NCBI GenBank assembly: GCA_963744875.1
Contig: CAVUVQ010000006.1
Coordinates: forward strand, 124,001-188,000
DNA: 64,000 nt
DNA from: JACDAE01 sp963744875
Lineage (GTDB): Bacteria; Chloroflexota; Ktedonobacteria; Ktedonobacterales; Ktedonobacteraceae
Reading direction: 5' to 3'
Below are positions 17,661 to 25,224 of the stretch, piece by piece. Numbering within the stretch: position 1 is the stretch's first letter; each line of letters begins with the position of its first letter. The notes under the pieces were generated by a model. It did not search any database, was not told the origin of the DNA, and was given only the letters and a program-made list of their open reading frames with translations. Position numbers and translations under genes: made by a program.

Positions 17661-19274
17661 ATGGCCAGGAAAAGCAGGCAGCAAGGTGCGGCAGGTGCTT
17701 CGGCGAATCCTAGAGCTGATTGGCGAGCTGGGCGGCGTGGTTTCAGCTTAGATATTCTACAATTTCGACGTGGACGTGATAAGCATTGGCACTTTTCGGG
17801 GCAACAGCCAGATGAGACTGTGCGGTTGGTTGTGCGCAAGCACTGGTGGTTTCTCGTAAGGCCAGGGTTACCGTTGTTGGGTGCGGTGATAGGACTTTTA
17901 CTTGTGCTATGGGGTGAGACTGTACTGCCCAAGCAAGCATCGCTATGGTATGTTTTAGGGATAATTGCGTTGATAGCGATTGTCGTAACGGGGATCTGGT
18001 TTGCGTACAAGGATCTGATATCCTGGTGGTTTGACTCCTATATCATCACCAATAAGCGTATTATCAATACACGTGGTTTGCTCGAGCCGACGCGGCAGCA
18101 GACCTCTATTGATAAAGTGCAGCAGGTGGGTATTGATGTAGGATCGATGCTTGGTTTTTTGCTTGGATATGGGACGGTGCAAGTTTATCTGGCGGGAGGC
18201 AATTTCTTCATAAGGGATGTGCCGAATCCCAAGCAGATACGTGATGCGATCCAGGGTGTTACGGATGATTTAAAGGCGAAAAAGAAGAGTGATCCAGCAG
18301 CCCCAATTCCAGAGAACAAGAACCTGGCCGATGTTATTGATAGCCTGGCGAAGAATGCGCCGGTGCCTACATTGCCGAATGTGGATGAGAATTTGCCGCC
18401 GTTGCGTAATGAGCATCGTTATCTGGGGCCACGGCGCACGTTCGGAGGTTTTTTGAATGTGCGTGCCGATGTGCATTATGTTGCTGGCGAGTATACGGTC
18501 AAATATGTGCAGCGTTCACGTTACATCCTCTGGCGCAATCTGGCGCTTCCAGCCCTGTTGCTTCTCATTATTCTGCCGCTTACGCTTATTACGCCTGCGG
18601 TTGGGAATCTTCCGGTGGGTATACAGACGTACTGGTGGGTGATCATGGGTATGATTGTGTTGATCTTGCTGATTTCGATGGTATTGATCTACACAAACTA
18701 TATCGATGATGTGTATATTCTCACAAACCGGCGTATCATCGATGTTAACCGTAAGTTCATCTTCTTTTTTGAGACGCGGCTTGAGACAGAGTATAAGAGT
18801 GTACGCGATACCAGGGTAAAAGTTCCGAATGTTTTGGAGCGTTTTCTGGACATCGGGCATCTCTATATAGAGACGCCGGGAAGTAGCCCAGATATTGTGT
18901 TTTCTAATGTTGATCATCCCTTCATTTTGCAGGATGAGATTCAGGGTATCAAGAGCCACAAAGAGAAGGAAGATAAGGTCAAGAAGGCAAATGAAGAGAA
19001 GGATAACCTGAAAAAGTGGTTTGATACGGTCTTTTCGAAATTAGAGGAGACGACAAAGACCATCGGAGCACCTGATCTGCGTCAGCAGGATATTGTTACT
19101 GCGATGGCGCAGGCGCAGGAGTATGGTCTGGATGTGACTATATTTAGCGAAGCGGAGGCTACTGCTAATATGGCTCCTGGTCTGGTGATGCATCAGAATC
19201 CTCCTCCCGGTACTTTGATGGTGCCGGGCAGTAAAATCGAAGTGGTACTGAGCAAGAGGCCGTCTTACATTTGA
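17661..19274 (+). CDS. Membrane protein with two bacterial PH-like domains and a C-terminal PASTA-like domain
   Basis: A 537-residue protein. It has a basic N-terminus, a pair of membrane helices (about 70-115), a first bPH-like domain containing SYIITNKRIINTRGLLEPTR and the downstream IDKVQQVGI, a linker, a second pair of helices (about 295-340), and a second bPH-like domain (DDVYILTNRRIIDVNRKF, followed by DTRVKVPN and GHLYIETPG). It ends with a PASTA-like module (LAAMAQAQEYGLDV-like, VMHQNPPPGTLMVPGSKIEVVLS). The two halves are internal duplicates. PASTA modules bind muropeptides or beta-lactams in kinases and PBPs; here the topology would have to be worked out. Function unknown. Confidence 0.75.
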   Translation: MARKSRQQGAAGASANPRADWRAGRRGFSLDILQFRRGRDKHWHFSGQQPDETVRLVVRKHWWFLVRPGLPLLGAVIGLLLVLWGETVLPKQASLWYVLGIIALIAIVVTGIWFAYKDLISWWFDSYIITNKRIINTRGLLEPTRQQTSIDKVQQVGIDVGSMLGFLLGYGTVQVYLAGGNFFIRDVPNPKQIRDAIQGVTDDLKAKKKSDPAAPIPENKNLADVIDSLAKNAPVPTLPNVDENLPPLRNEHRYLGPRRTFGGFLNVRADVHYVAGEYTVKYVQRSRYILWRNLALPALLLLIILPLTLITPAVGNLPVGIQTYWWVIMGMIVLILLISMVLIYTNYIDDVYILTNRRIIDVNRKFIFFFETRLETEYKSVRDTRVKVPNVLERFLDIGHLYIETPGSSPDIVFSNVDHPFILQDEIQGIKSHKEKEDKVKKANEEKDNLKKWFDTVFSKLEETTKTIGAPDLRQQDIVTAMAQAQEYGLDVTIFSEAEATANMAPGLVMHQNPPPGTLMVPGSKIEVVLSKRPSYI

Positions 19275-19300
19275 GGTGGCTTGCAGGTAGTTTTTTGTTG

Positions 19301-19377
19301 AATTCGGGATCTTTTGGGGTACACGGTATACACCACCAATGTCAAATTCGGGATCTTTTGGGGTACACGGTATACAC
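19301..19377. repeat. Tandem direct repeat, 44-base period
   Basis: A 33-base sequence starting AATTCGGGATCTTTTGGGG is perfectly repeated at 19301-19333 and 19345-19377. It lies directly after the stop codon of the PH/PASTA gene. Confidence 0.9.
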
Positions 19378-19388
19378 GATGTTGGTTT

Positions 19389-19492
19389 TGTAGGGGCGCA
19401 GTTCACAAGCCCGTCCGGATTTGTGTCCAGACGGGCTTGTAAACGGTGCCCCTACACTGTATCCCCACGGGCTTGTGAACTGCGCCCCTACA
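19389..19492. repeat. Compound inverted repeat, GTAGGGGCGC family
   Basis: TGTAGGGGCGCAGTTCACAA (from 19389) is followed by two inverted copies of the type ACGGGCTTGT-A/G-AAC...GCCCCTACA, ending at 19456 and 19492. It shares its core with repeats near 14000, 38820, 45325 and 57725. It lies between the convergent PH/PASTA and methyltransferase genes. Confidence 0.85.
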
Positions 19493-19510
19493 TTTGTACC
19501 TGCAATTAGA

Positions 19511-20866
19511 TTATCTATTTCCGACGCGTGTCAGCAATGCTACGCATTCGATATGATAGGTCTGGGGGAACATGTCGATAGGTTGGGCGGCAACCAGGCG
19601 ATAGCGCCCCGTAGAGCATAATGTTGCAATATCACGTGCGAGCGTACTTGGGTCACAAGAGACGTAGCAAATGGAGCGTGGTGAAAGCACCTGTAGAGCT
19701 TGCAAGGCTTTGGGGTGGCATCCGGCGCGTGGTGGATCGACCAGAGCAAGGTCAACACGTTCGCGTCTATAGTGGAGCTGGCCGAGAATACGTTCCAGGG
19801 TACCTTCCAGAACGGTCATATTGTTCTGGTTATTCAGGGCGGAGCTGGCGCGTGCATCCATGACAGCACTGGGTTGAGACTCAATTGCGATGACACGTGC
19901 AGAACGAGCGGAGAGGAATGCAGAGAAGAGACCTACTCCACTGTAGCCGTCCAGAACAATTTCCGAGCGTTGCGGTTCGAGCATAGCCATTGCGCGTTCG
20001 ACGAGGACCGAAGTTTGCACCAGATTTACCTGGAAGAAAGAGTCGGCGGAGACGCGGAAGCGGCGTCCCAGAACTATATCAGTGAGAAACTCCTGTCCCG
20101 AGAAAACGCGACCATAGCGACCACCTACGCGTTCGATGATGACGCCAACGATGCCGGGTGCAATCGTCATCAGTTCCTGCGAGAGTTGTTGTGGGTTTTC
20201 GATCATGGAACCCGGTCTGGCGTGGATGATCAGCAGTGTAGGAACGGCTTTAACGCTGGTGCCAGGGGTGGTAGAATTACTTACGGCCCCGATAGCTCCG
20301 CGCAGCGTGAAAGCTTGAATCATCTCACCGAGCGAATTTCCAAAGTAGTCCATCAGTTTTGCGCGTACGAGTTGATAGACCTGATCGAGCGCAGGATGGA
20401 GAAGAGGACAATCGGGAAGATCTTCAACATCGTGGCTTTCGGTTAATTTCATGCCCACTTCACCAGCCGGTCCAACGGTAAATAAGGCAATATTGCGATA
20501 ATGCCATGGGGAGATACCCGGAGGCATACCGATAGTGGGATGGACGAGTGCGTCTGCTTGTTTGCCGATACGTACGAGCAATTGACGTACGATATGAGCT
20601 TTCCAGGTAAGTTGTGCGGGATAGGAGATATGTTGCCATTGGCAGCCACAGTCAGTGAGCAGCGGATAGGCAGGTTCGACACGTTCTGGAGCAGGGCGCA
20701 AAATATCGATCAGGTTAGCGCGGGCATGTCCCCGACGTTCCTCGACAATTTCTACTCGAACGCGCTCTCCAGGAATCCCTCCTGGGACAAACAAGACGCG
20801 ACCTTCATAGCGGCCTACGGCGTCGCCTCCATAGGCCAGGTCTGTAAGTTCAACATCAATGCTCAT
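19511..20866 (-). CDS. 23S rRNA (uracil-5-)-methyltransferase, RlmD/RumA family
   Basis: A SAM-dependent RNA m5U methyltransferase. It has an N-terminal TRAM domain (YGGDAVGRYEGRVLFVPGGI and GERVRVEIVEERRGHA), a central region with TDCGCQWQH, a Rossmann methyltransferase core (VLDGYSGVGLFSAFLS), and the catalytic Cys motif YVSCDPSTLARD near the C-terminus. The usual four-Cys iron-sulfur pattern appears incomplete (only DCGC plus a later Cys), so a cluster may be absent. The open frame extends to 21061, but the ATG at 20866 has GAGGTGA just upstream and starts right at the TRAM domain, giving 451 residues. Whether it is RlmD, RlmC or RlmCD cannot be told. Confidence 0.88.
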   Translation of the reverse strand: MSIDVELTDLAYGGDAVGRYEGRVLFVPGGIPGERVRVEIVEERRGHARANLIDILRPAPERVEPAYPLLTDCGCQWQHISYPAQLTWKAHIVRQLLVRIGKQADALVHPTIGMPPGISPWHYRNIALFTVGPAGEVGMKLTESHDVEDLPDCPLLHPALDQVYQLVRAKLMDYFGNSLGEMIQAFTLRGAIGAVSNSTTPGTSVKAVPTLLIIHARPGSMIENPQQLSQELMTIAPGIVGVIIERVGGRYGRVFSGQEFLTDIVLGRRFRVSADSFFQVNLVQTSVLVERAMAMLEPQRSEIVLDGYSGVGLFSAFLSARSARVIAIESQPSAVMDARASSALNNQNNMTVLEGTLERILGQLHYRRERVDLALVDPPRAGCHPKALQALQVLSPRSICYVSCDPSTLARDIATLCSTGRYRLVAAQPIDMFPQTYHIECVALLTRVGNR

Positions 20867-21085
20867 GTTCACCTCGGCGGTCATCTCACGGCGTAAGGGA
20901 TCGTAGATGTCCGTCTCATAATTCCAGTCTTTTTTGATTTTATGTACAATAATGCCCAGGTATGAAATCTTGCAATGAATATCGAGGAGAGCCTCCTCCA
21001 TATGAGTTTGCATGCTTCTCATTTCTGTGAAGAGTGATGAGAAGAAGTTCAAGTCTGTCAAGTAAGCAGGGCGGGACAGATGAGT

Positions 21086-22069
21086 TTAGAGTGAAAGAGG
21101 CTGCTTAGGTTGACTGTAGAGCCGTGTTCCAAAACGACTCAAGAAGACGGCTCCCAACCCGATCAGTCCAGCTCCAATGCTCACAAACCAGCCGATGTAG
21201 GGGAGAGATCCGGCCAGGGCAAGGGCCGCCAATCCCACTACTACTTGTATAGAACGTTTATTATGATGGAGAGCCAGGATGCGCAGAATATAGTCACCAA
21301 GGATCCATCCGATTGCAACTGTTCCCAACGCCCATGCGGCGATCAGGCCGATGACGACGAAGATCGCCAAAGGAAGAGAGATAATAAGTGCAACCAGTAC
21401 AGCAAGGACAGCAGGTGCCAGCAGGACGGTGAGTAAACCTAAAACCAGACTACGACGCATCTTGCTTTTCACTGTTGTACGAACGATCATAACGTGTTCA
21501 GGTAACAAAGAGGTCAGGAATAAGCCTAAAGCGATCCAGGTAAGGATAGACCAGAAGCGAAAACTAGCTCCTCCATCACCTAGAACGAGTTGGCCTGCGT
21601 CTCGGGTACAGTCGACGACCGAACCATGCAGACGAGAGGTCGTACCTAACCAGCGACCACCACAAACATGAATATCCCCGTTCACATGAGCTCCATCCTG
21701 CCAGAGAACATTGCCACCATAGAGAGTGATATTGCCATCTACTTTGCCGTTGATTACAACATCGCCATTAAACGTAACTACATTCCCTCTAACTTCCCCC
21801 TGAATTACCACAGAACCTCCAAAGGAGGTAATATTACTGCAAATGACTTCTCCACTATTCACTACCACAACACTATCGAGAGAGGGTGTCCGGTGTGTCC
21901 CTGTGCAATCTGTACTATTGTCAGCCAATTGACCGTTTTGTTGAACGGCAGCCAGCGCAATGTACTGTCCTCCCGATAGAGCTTCCACACTTCCGATGAA
22001 TAACGCCGCAAAGAGCACTACCCCTGGCAGCGTAAGTAAAAACCGATATCTGCGATCAATTTTTAACAT
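21086..22069 (-). CDS. Bactofilin-like polymer-forming membrane protein
   Basis: A 327-residue protein. It has an N-terminal signal segment, then a right-handed beta-helix-like region (about 75-145) made of short repeats such as GSVVIQGEVRGNVVTFNGDVVINGKVDGNITLYGG in 20-odd-residue turns, then four hydrophobic segments at the C-terminus. Bactofilin repeats usually form cytoplasmic filaments; with an N-terminal signal, this one is probably outside the membrane. AGGAG lies 7 bases before the ATG. It is 47 bases downstream of the anti-sigma gene and presumably in the same operon as the ECF sigma factor, so it may be a target or sensor part of that system. Confidence 0.7.
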   Translation of the reverse strand: MLKIDRRYRFLLTLPGVVLFAALFIGSVEALSGGQYIALAAVQQNGQLADNSTDCTGTHRTPSLDSVVVVNSGEVICSNITSFGGSVVIQGEVRGNVVTFNGDVVINGKVDGNITLYGGNVLWQDGAHVNGDIHVCGGRWLGTTSRLHGSVVDCTRDAGQLVLGDGGASFRFWSILTWIALGLFLTSLLPEHVMIVRTTVKSKMRRSLVLGLLTVLLAPAVLAVLVALIISLPLAIFVVIGLIAAWALGTVAIGWILGDYILRILALHHNKRSIQVVVGLAALALAGSLPYIGWFVSIGAGLIGLGAVFLSRFGTRLYSQPKQPLSL

Positions 22070-22116
22070 ACTGGAACTCCTATCATGATCGGTTTATTGA
22101 CCATGATGTATGCCTG

Positions 22117-22689
22117 TTACGTTTCCTGTGGATGACGCATCAGGCGGAGCCAGACTCCCATCATAACCACAAATGCGAATGCCAGCGCGGATAAGAGCAC
22201 GTTGTTGCGGGTTACCCAGGTCAACTCTGTCTGTAAGTATTGCCCGCTGATAAAGAGCATATCAAGGATACCATTCAGGGGAGAAGAGACAGCCTTAACT
22301 AGCAGATCAGTCTGAATGAGAACGATGGCAAACACCAGGAGTGGAACACTGCCGAGCGTGAAGAAGATGATTGCAGCAGTTGCGGCCCCAACTGGACGCA
22401 GGTGGGCTACGCGGGATTGCTGCTGCTGACGGATATCTTCCAATTGCTGCGATATGCGGCGGTGTTGTTCTACTGCCAGCATGATATGTTCGGTCGAGAC
22501 ATGTGCCTGTTTGACGGGCGTTTGAGGGGCCGAAGAACTAAGCAAGGTGTCGAGACTACGTTGTCTTTGTTCAAGAGAACGGCAATCGAGGCATAATTTC
22601 AGGTGTTCCTGCAATGCCGATGCATCCGACTCCGCTAGATCGCCATCACGCTGAGCGGCTATATAAATTTTAGCGTCGCGACAGCGCAT
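22117..22689 (-). CDS. Anti-sigma factor with zinc-finger (zf-HC2) domain
   Basis: A 190-residue protein. Cys3 and the motif H-x3-C-x2-C (EHLKLCLDCRS, about residues 29-36) form the ZAS/zf-HC2 zinc site that binds ECF sigma factors. A Gln-rich coiled segment and two membrane helices follow (about 100-130 and 160-182). Its start overlaps the end of the ECF sigma gene by 20 bases and has a GAGGAGG Shine-Dalgarno, a standard sigma/anti-sigma arrangement. Confidence 0.88.
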   Translation of the reverse strand: MRCRDAKIYIAAQRDGDLAESDASALQEHLKLCLDCRSLEQRQRSLDTLLSSSAPQTPVKQAHVSTEHIMLAVEQHRRISQQLEDIRQQQQSRVAHLRPVGAATAAIIFFTLGSVPLLVFAIVLIQTDLLVKAVSSPLNGILDMLFISGQYLQTELTWVTRNNVLLSALAFAFVVMMGVWLRLMRHPQET

Positions 22690-23431
22690 CGATCTGTTCC
22701 TCCTCGTTTTCAGTTTTCTGATGGATATAACGTGCGAGTAGTTCGCGTGCGCGATGTAGACGGGCTTTGACCAGCGGAGGGGTCAGATTCAAGGCGCTTG
22801 CGATCTCCTCGTAGGAGAAATCGTGCCAATAGCGCAAGACGATGACCGCGCGATATTTGGCGGGCAAACGTTGCAGGTAGTCCTGGATCTCGTCCTGCCG
22901 TTCTCCTTGTAAAGCTGATTGTTCAGGGCTGACACCGGCATCGACGATCCACTCTAAGAAAGGAACATCTTCGAGCGGCAAGGCGAGGAAACGGCGTCGG
23001 CGCAGTTGGTCAATAGCCAGGTGCGAGGCGATGGAAAGCAACCAGGTGCTGAATTTATGCGCAGATTTATATGTAGCAAGCTGTGTATATGCTCGCACGA
23101 AGGTTTCCTGTGTGACATCTTCAGCTTCCGTAGTATTGCTTAGCATACGGTAAGCGAGATTCTGCACAGCATCTTTATAGCGCTCGACGAGCACAGCGAA
23201 AACATCCTGATCTCCACTTAGAACAAGCTCGACAAGCGCCGCGTCGCTCATCGATTCCACAATAGCTCCTGTTTTCGTTGTGGTTCCAAGGCCGTGACTT
23301 GCGCTTGCTATTCCCTGTGCGATACCTGTTGCAGTTCCAGTACTCTGAGTACGACGAGACTTTCGTGCTGGTTGTGCTAACGAACCGACACCGCCCAGCA
23401 TATTTGAAGCGTTTATTGTTGATTTTAACAT
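22670..23431 (-). CDS. ECF-type RNA polymerase sigma factor
   Basis: A 253-residue sigma-70 family member. Region 2 is seen at about residues 75-145 (DVFAVLVERYKDAVQNLAYRM, ending FSTWLLSIASHLAIDQLRRR) and region 4 at about 190-240 (LPAKYRAVIVLRYWHDFSYEEIASAL, LKAPLVKARLHRARELL-like). The first 60 residues are low-complexity Ser/Thr/Gly. A GTG just upstream of MSDAALVEL has AGGAG 5 bases before it and may be the real start, giving about 196 residues. It is followed, with overlap, by its anti-sigma factor. Confidence 0.92.
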   Translation of the reverse strand: MLKSTINASNMLGGVGSLAQPARKSRRTQSTGTATGIAQGIASASHGLGTTTKTGAIVESMSDAALVELVLSGDQDVFAVLVERYKDAVQNLAYRMLSNTTEAEDVTQETFVRAYTQLATYKSAHKFSTWLLSIASHLAIDQLRRRRFLALPLEDVPFLEWIVDAGVSPEQSALQGERQDEIQDYLQRLPAKYRAVIVLRYWHDFSYEEIASALNLTPPLVKARLHRARELLARYIHQKTENEEEQIDALSRR

Positions 23432-24028
23432 TTATCACCGCTCATTACTTGCTCATTTATAGTTGAAGAAGATAACGCATGCTATCCTCTATGTTTATCT
23501 ACGAACTGCGGCTAAAAAAGTTGTAATCTTTTTTGAAGTGTAACACGCCAGGGACACGGTGACAAGAGGGAAGTACTTCCGTTAAGCAAGAAAGCAAGCA
23601 TGGGTAAAATGAATTAACTCTCATAATTACAGCGCTGCAGGTTGCCAATCGTCGAAACTTCTTCCCTGTTGTTACACAAAGTTCATAATTTAGCCGTTAG
23701 AGAGACTGTAAGGGGAATGATGGCGATGGATATGCACATATCTATCGTTTGAATTACATTCCCTGTGAATATCTGCGTACTGGGGATCGATAATGCTCTT
23801 GATTATGAATGTATGGGCCAGGATGCAGACCTTCTATAGATGAAAACAGTGGTGGGGGGGGATTTATGCCCAATTTGGCTAAAGACAGCGAGGATTATGT
23901 GCAGGTTTACTCTGCTCGTTGCTTATAATGAGCAGAACAAACTTTGGAACAACTGATGCGAGCTATTTTTGGCCTACCAGTATCAGGCAGAATTGTTGAC
24001 TCTGCCTGAGAGTCCCGTGGCAAGGGAA
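23432..24028. other. Non-coding region upstream of the ECF sigma gene
   Basis: About 600 bases without a credible gene. It should hold the promoter of the sigma operon. There is a small palindrome GATATGCACATATC around 23729-23742, and an 8-base inverted repeat CAGGCAGA/TCTGCCTG at 23984-23991 and 24001-24008 that could terminate the lipoprotein gene on the minus strand. Nothing else seen. Confidence 0.4.
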
Positions 24029-24493
24029 TCACAGAGTAGGTTTTCTATTTAAAGGCAAAGGACTTACGACTATCTGAGATAGAGATACCCCCATTGTTTG
24101 TGCGAATGATGTAATGAATGCCTCAGAAACTACACGCGTGTCATTCTTGCCTATTATAAGAGCGCGACATCCTGAAGCTTCCAGATCCATTTGCTGGACG
24201 GACATCCCATTTTGCGAGAAATGGAGATGATAGGTCAGTCCATAATCAGCTGGACAAGAACGTGCCCTTGTCGTTAGCGGTTTTGGCAAGGCCAGAGCCG
24301 CATTATAGAGTACCTGAACGCTTTGCGCCTTAGTGATGGTACGCGAGAAAGGCGAAAAGTAGTTGATGGTGTGGGTGACGCGTTCTACCTGTAGCTTAGT
24401 AGGAAGTGGCGATGTTGAAGCAACAGATGCTGTCCCACAACTTACTAGTGTTAACAGAAAGGGGAATATCAGAAAGAACAACTTCCATTGCAT
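24029..24493 (-). CDS. Putative lipoprotein of unknown function
   Basis: A 154-residue protein with a classic lipoprotein signal peptide: MQWK then a hydrophobic core, and the lipobox LVSC with Cys19. The mature part has two further Cys (ARSCPADYG and ASGCRAL), possibly a disulfide. GAGGTG lies 6 bases before the ATG. Family not recognised. Gene stands alone. Confidence 0.7.
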   Translation of the reverse strand: MQWKLFFLIFPFLLTLVSCGTASVASTSPLPTKLQVERVTHTINYFSPFSRTITKAQSVQVLYNAALALPKPLTTRARSCPADYGLTYHLHFSQNGMSVQQMDLEASGCRALIIGKNDTRVVSEAFITSFAQTMGVSLSQIVVSPLPLNRKPTL

Positions 24494-24625
24494 GTGATCA
24501 CCTCATTTGTCATTTTGACCTGCAGGTCGATTATTAGATTCTACATCTCTTCTTAGCACTAAGACGTATTCAATGACAGATCTGTTCCATATGCGGTCGC
24601 CAGTTAGTGAATAATGCTTCATTCA

Positions 24626-24653
24626 GGTCAGGGGATTACAATGTCTCCTGACC
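24626..24653. other. Hairpin GGTCAGG/CCTGACC
   Basis: GGTCAGGGGA (24626-24635) pairs with TCTCCTGACC (24644-24653), and a further GTCAGGAGAC follows at 24671. It may terminate transcription of the tRNA-Leu on the minus strand. Nothing else is seen in 24494-24775. Confidence 0.35.
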
Positions 24654-24775
24654 TATTTGTGTTTTTGGAAGTCAGGAGACTTTACGAAAAATGGCAAAAA
24701 ATAGAGTCTTCAGACCTGAGATTTTATGGTTGTGGTTCGTGTGATGTGGCTCTGGATGCGCTTGTAGAGAAGGAG

Positions 24776-24858
24776 TGGGGCGAGAGGGAGTCGAACCCTC
24801 ACGACCTTGCGGTCAGGGGATTTTAAGTCCCCGGCGTCTACCATTCCGCCATCGCCCC
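24776..24858 (-). tRNA. tRNA-Leu (anticodon UAA)
   Basis: The minus strand folds as a cloverleaf. The acceptor stem is GGGGCGA/TCGCCCC, and the D-arm GATGGCGGAATGGTAGACGC is typical of tRNA-Leu. The anticodon stem GGGGA/TCCCC encloses the loop CTTAAAA (anticodon TAA). The long variable arm (TGACCGCAAGGTCGT) is class II, and the T-arm is GAGGGTTCGAACCCTC. Discriminator is A; CCA is not encoded. Confidence 0.95.
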
Positions 24859-25224
24859 TTATTATGAGTGACATGATAGTATCATGCTCTGGCGTTTTCG
24901 TCAACAATTTTCTTTGCTAAAAATGGTAGAGAAAGGCTTCTGCCGAAAACTCTTTGTGATATCATCTATAACAGTAAGCTTTACATTGAAGATTACTGTT
25001 CCCTCTCTTTCTAATAGATCCTCTTCATAGCTTACAAGCGGTATTAACGACGAAAAATACTAGCTTGTGCTCAAAATATTGACGTGCGGGAGTGGGTGGG
25101 GCATAATACAAATCGTGCTGATGTGAAAATTCGTTCATATTAATTACAATAATCTCGAACAGGTTTTAAAAAGTCAAAGCGAAAATGTCTCAGGGCATTA
25201 AGGAAGCGATCAGGTGCAGGTGCG
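24859..25224. promoter_or_regulatory. mnmG upstream region with promoter
   Basis: TTGACG (25079-25084), 17-base spacer, CATAAT (25102-25107) form a good sigma-70-type promoter with a roughly 110-base leader to mnmG. An inverted repeat AACAGTAA/TTACTGTT lies at 24970-24977 and 24993-25000. No coding region. Confidence 0.5.

Noticed and set aside
24614..24826. 70-codon plus-strand ORF across the tRNA-Leu
   Set aside because: It runs through the tRNA gene and reads GERESNPHDLAVRGF, a well-known false translation of tRNA-Leu/Ser sequences.
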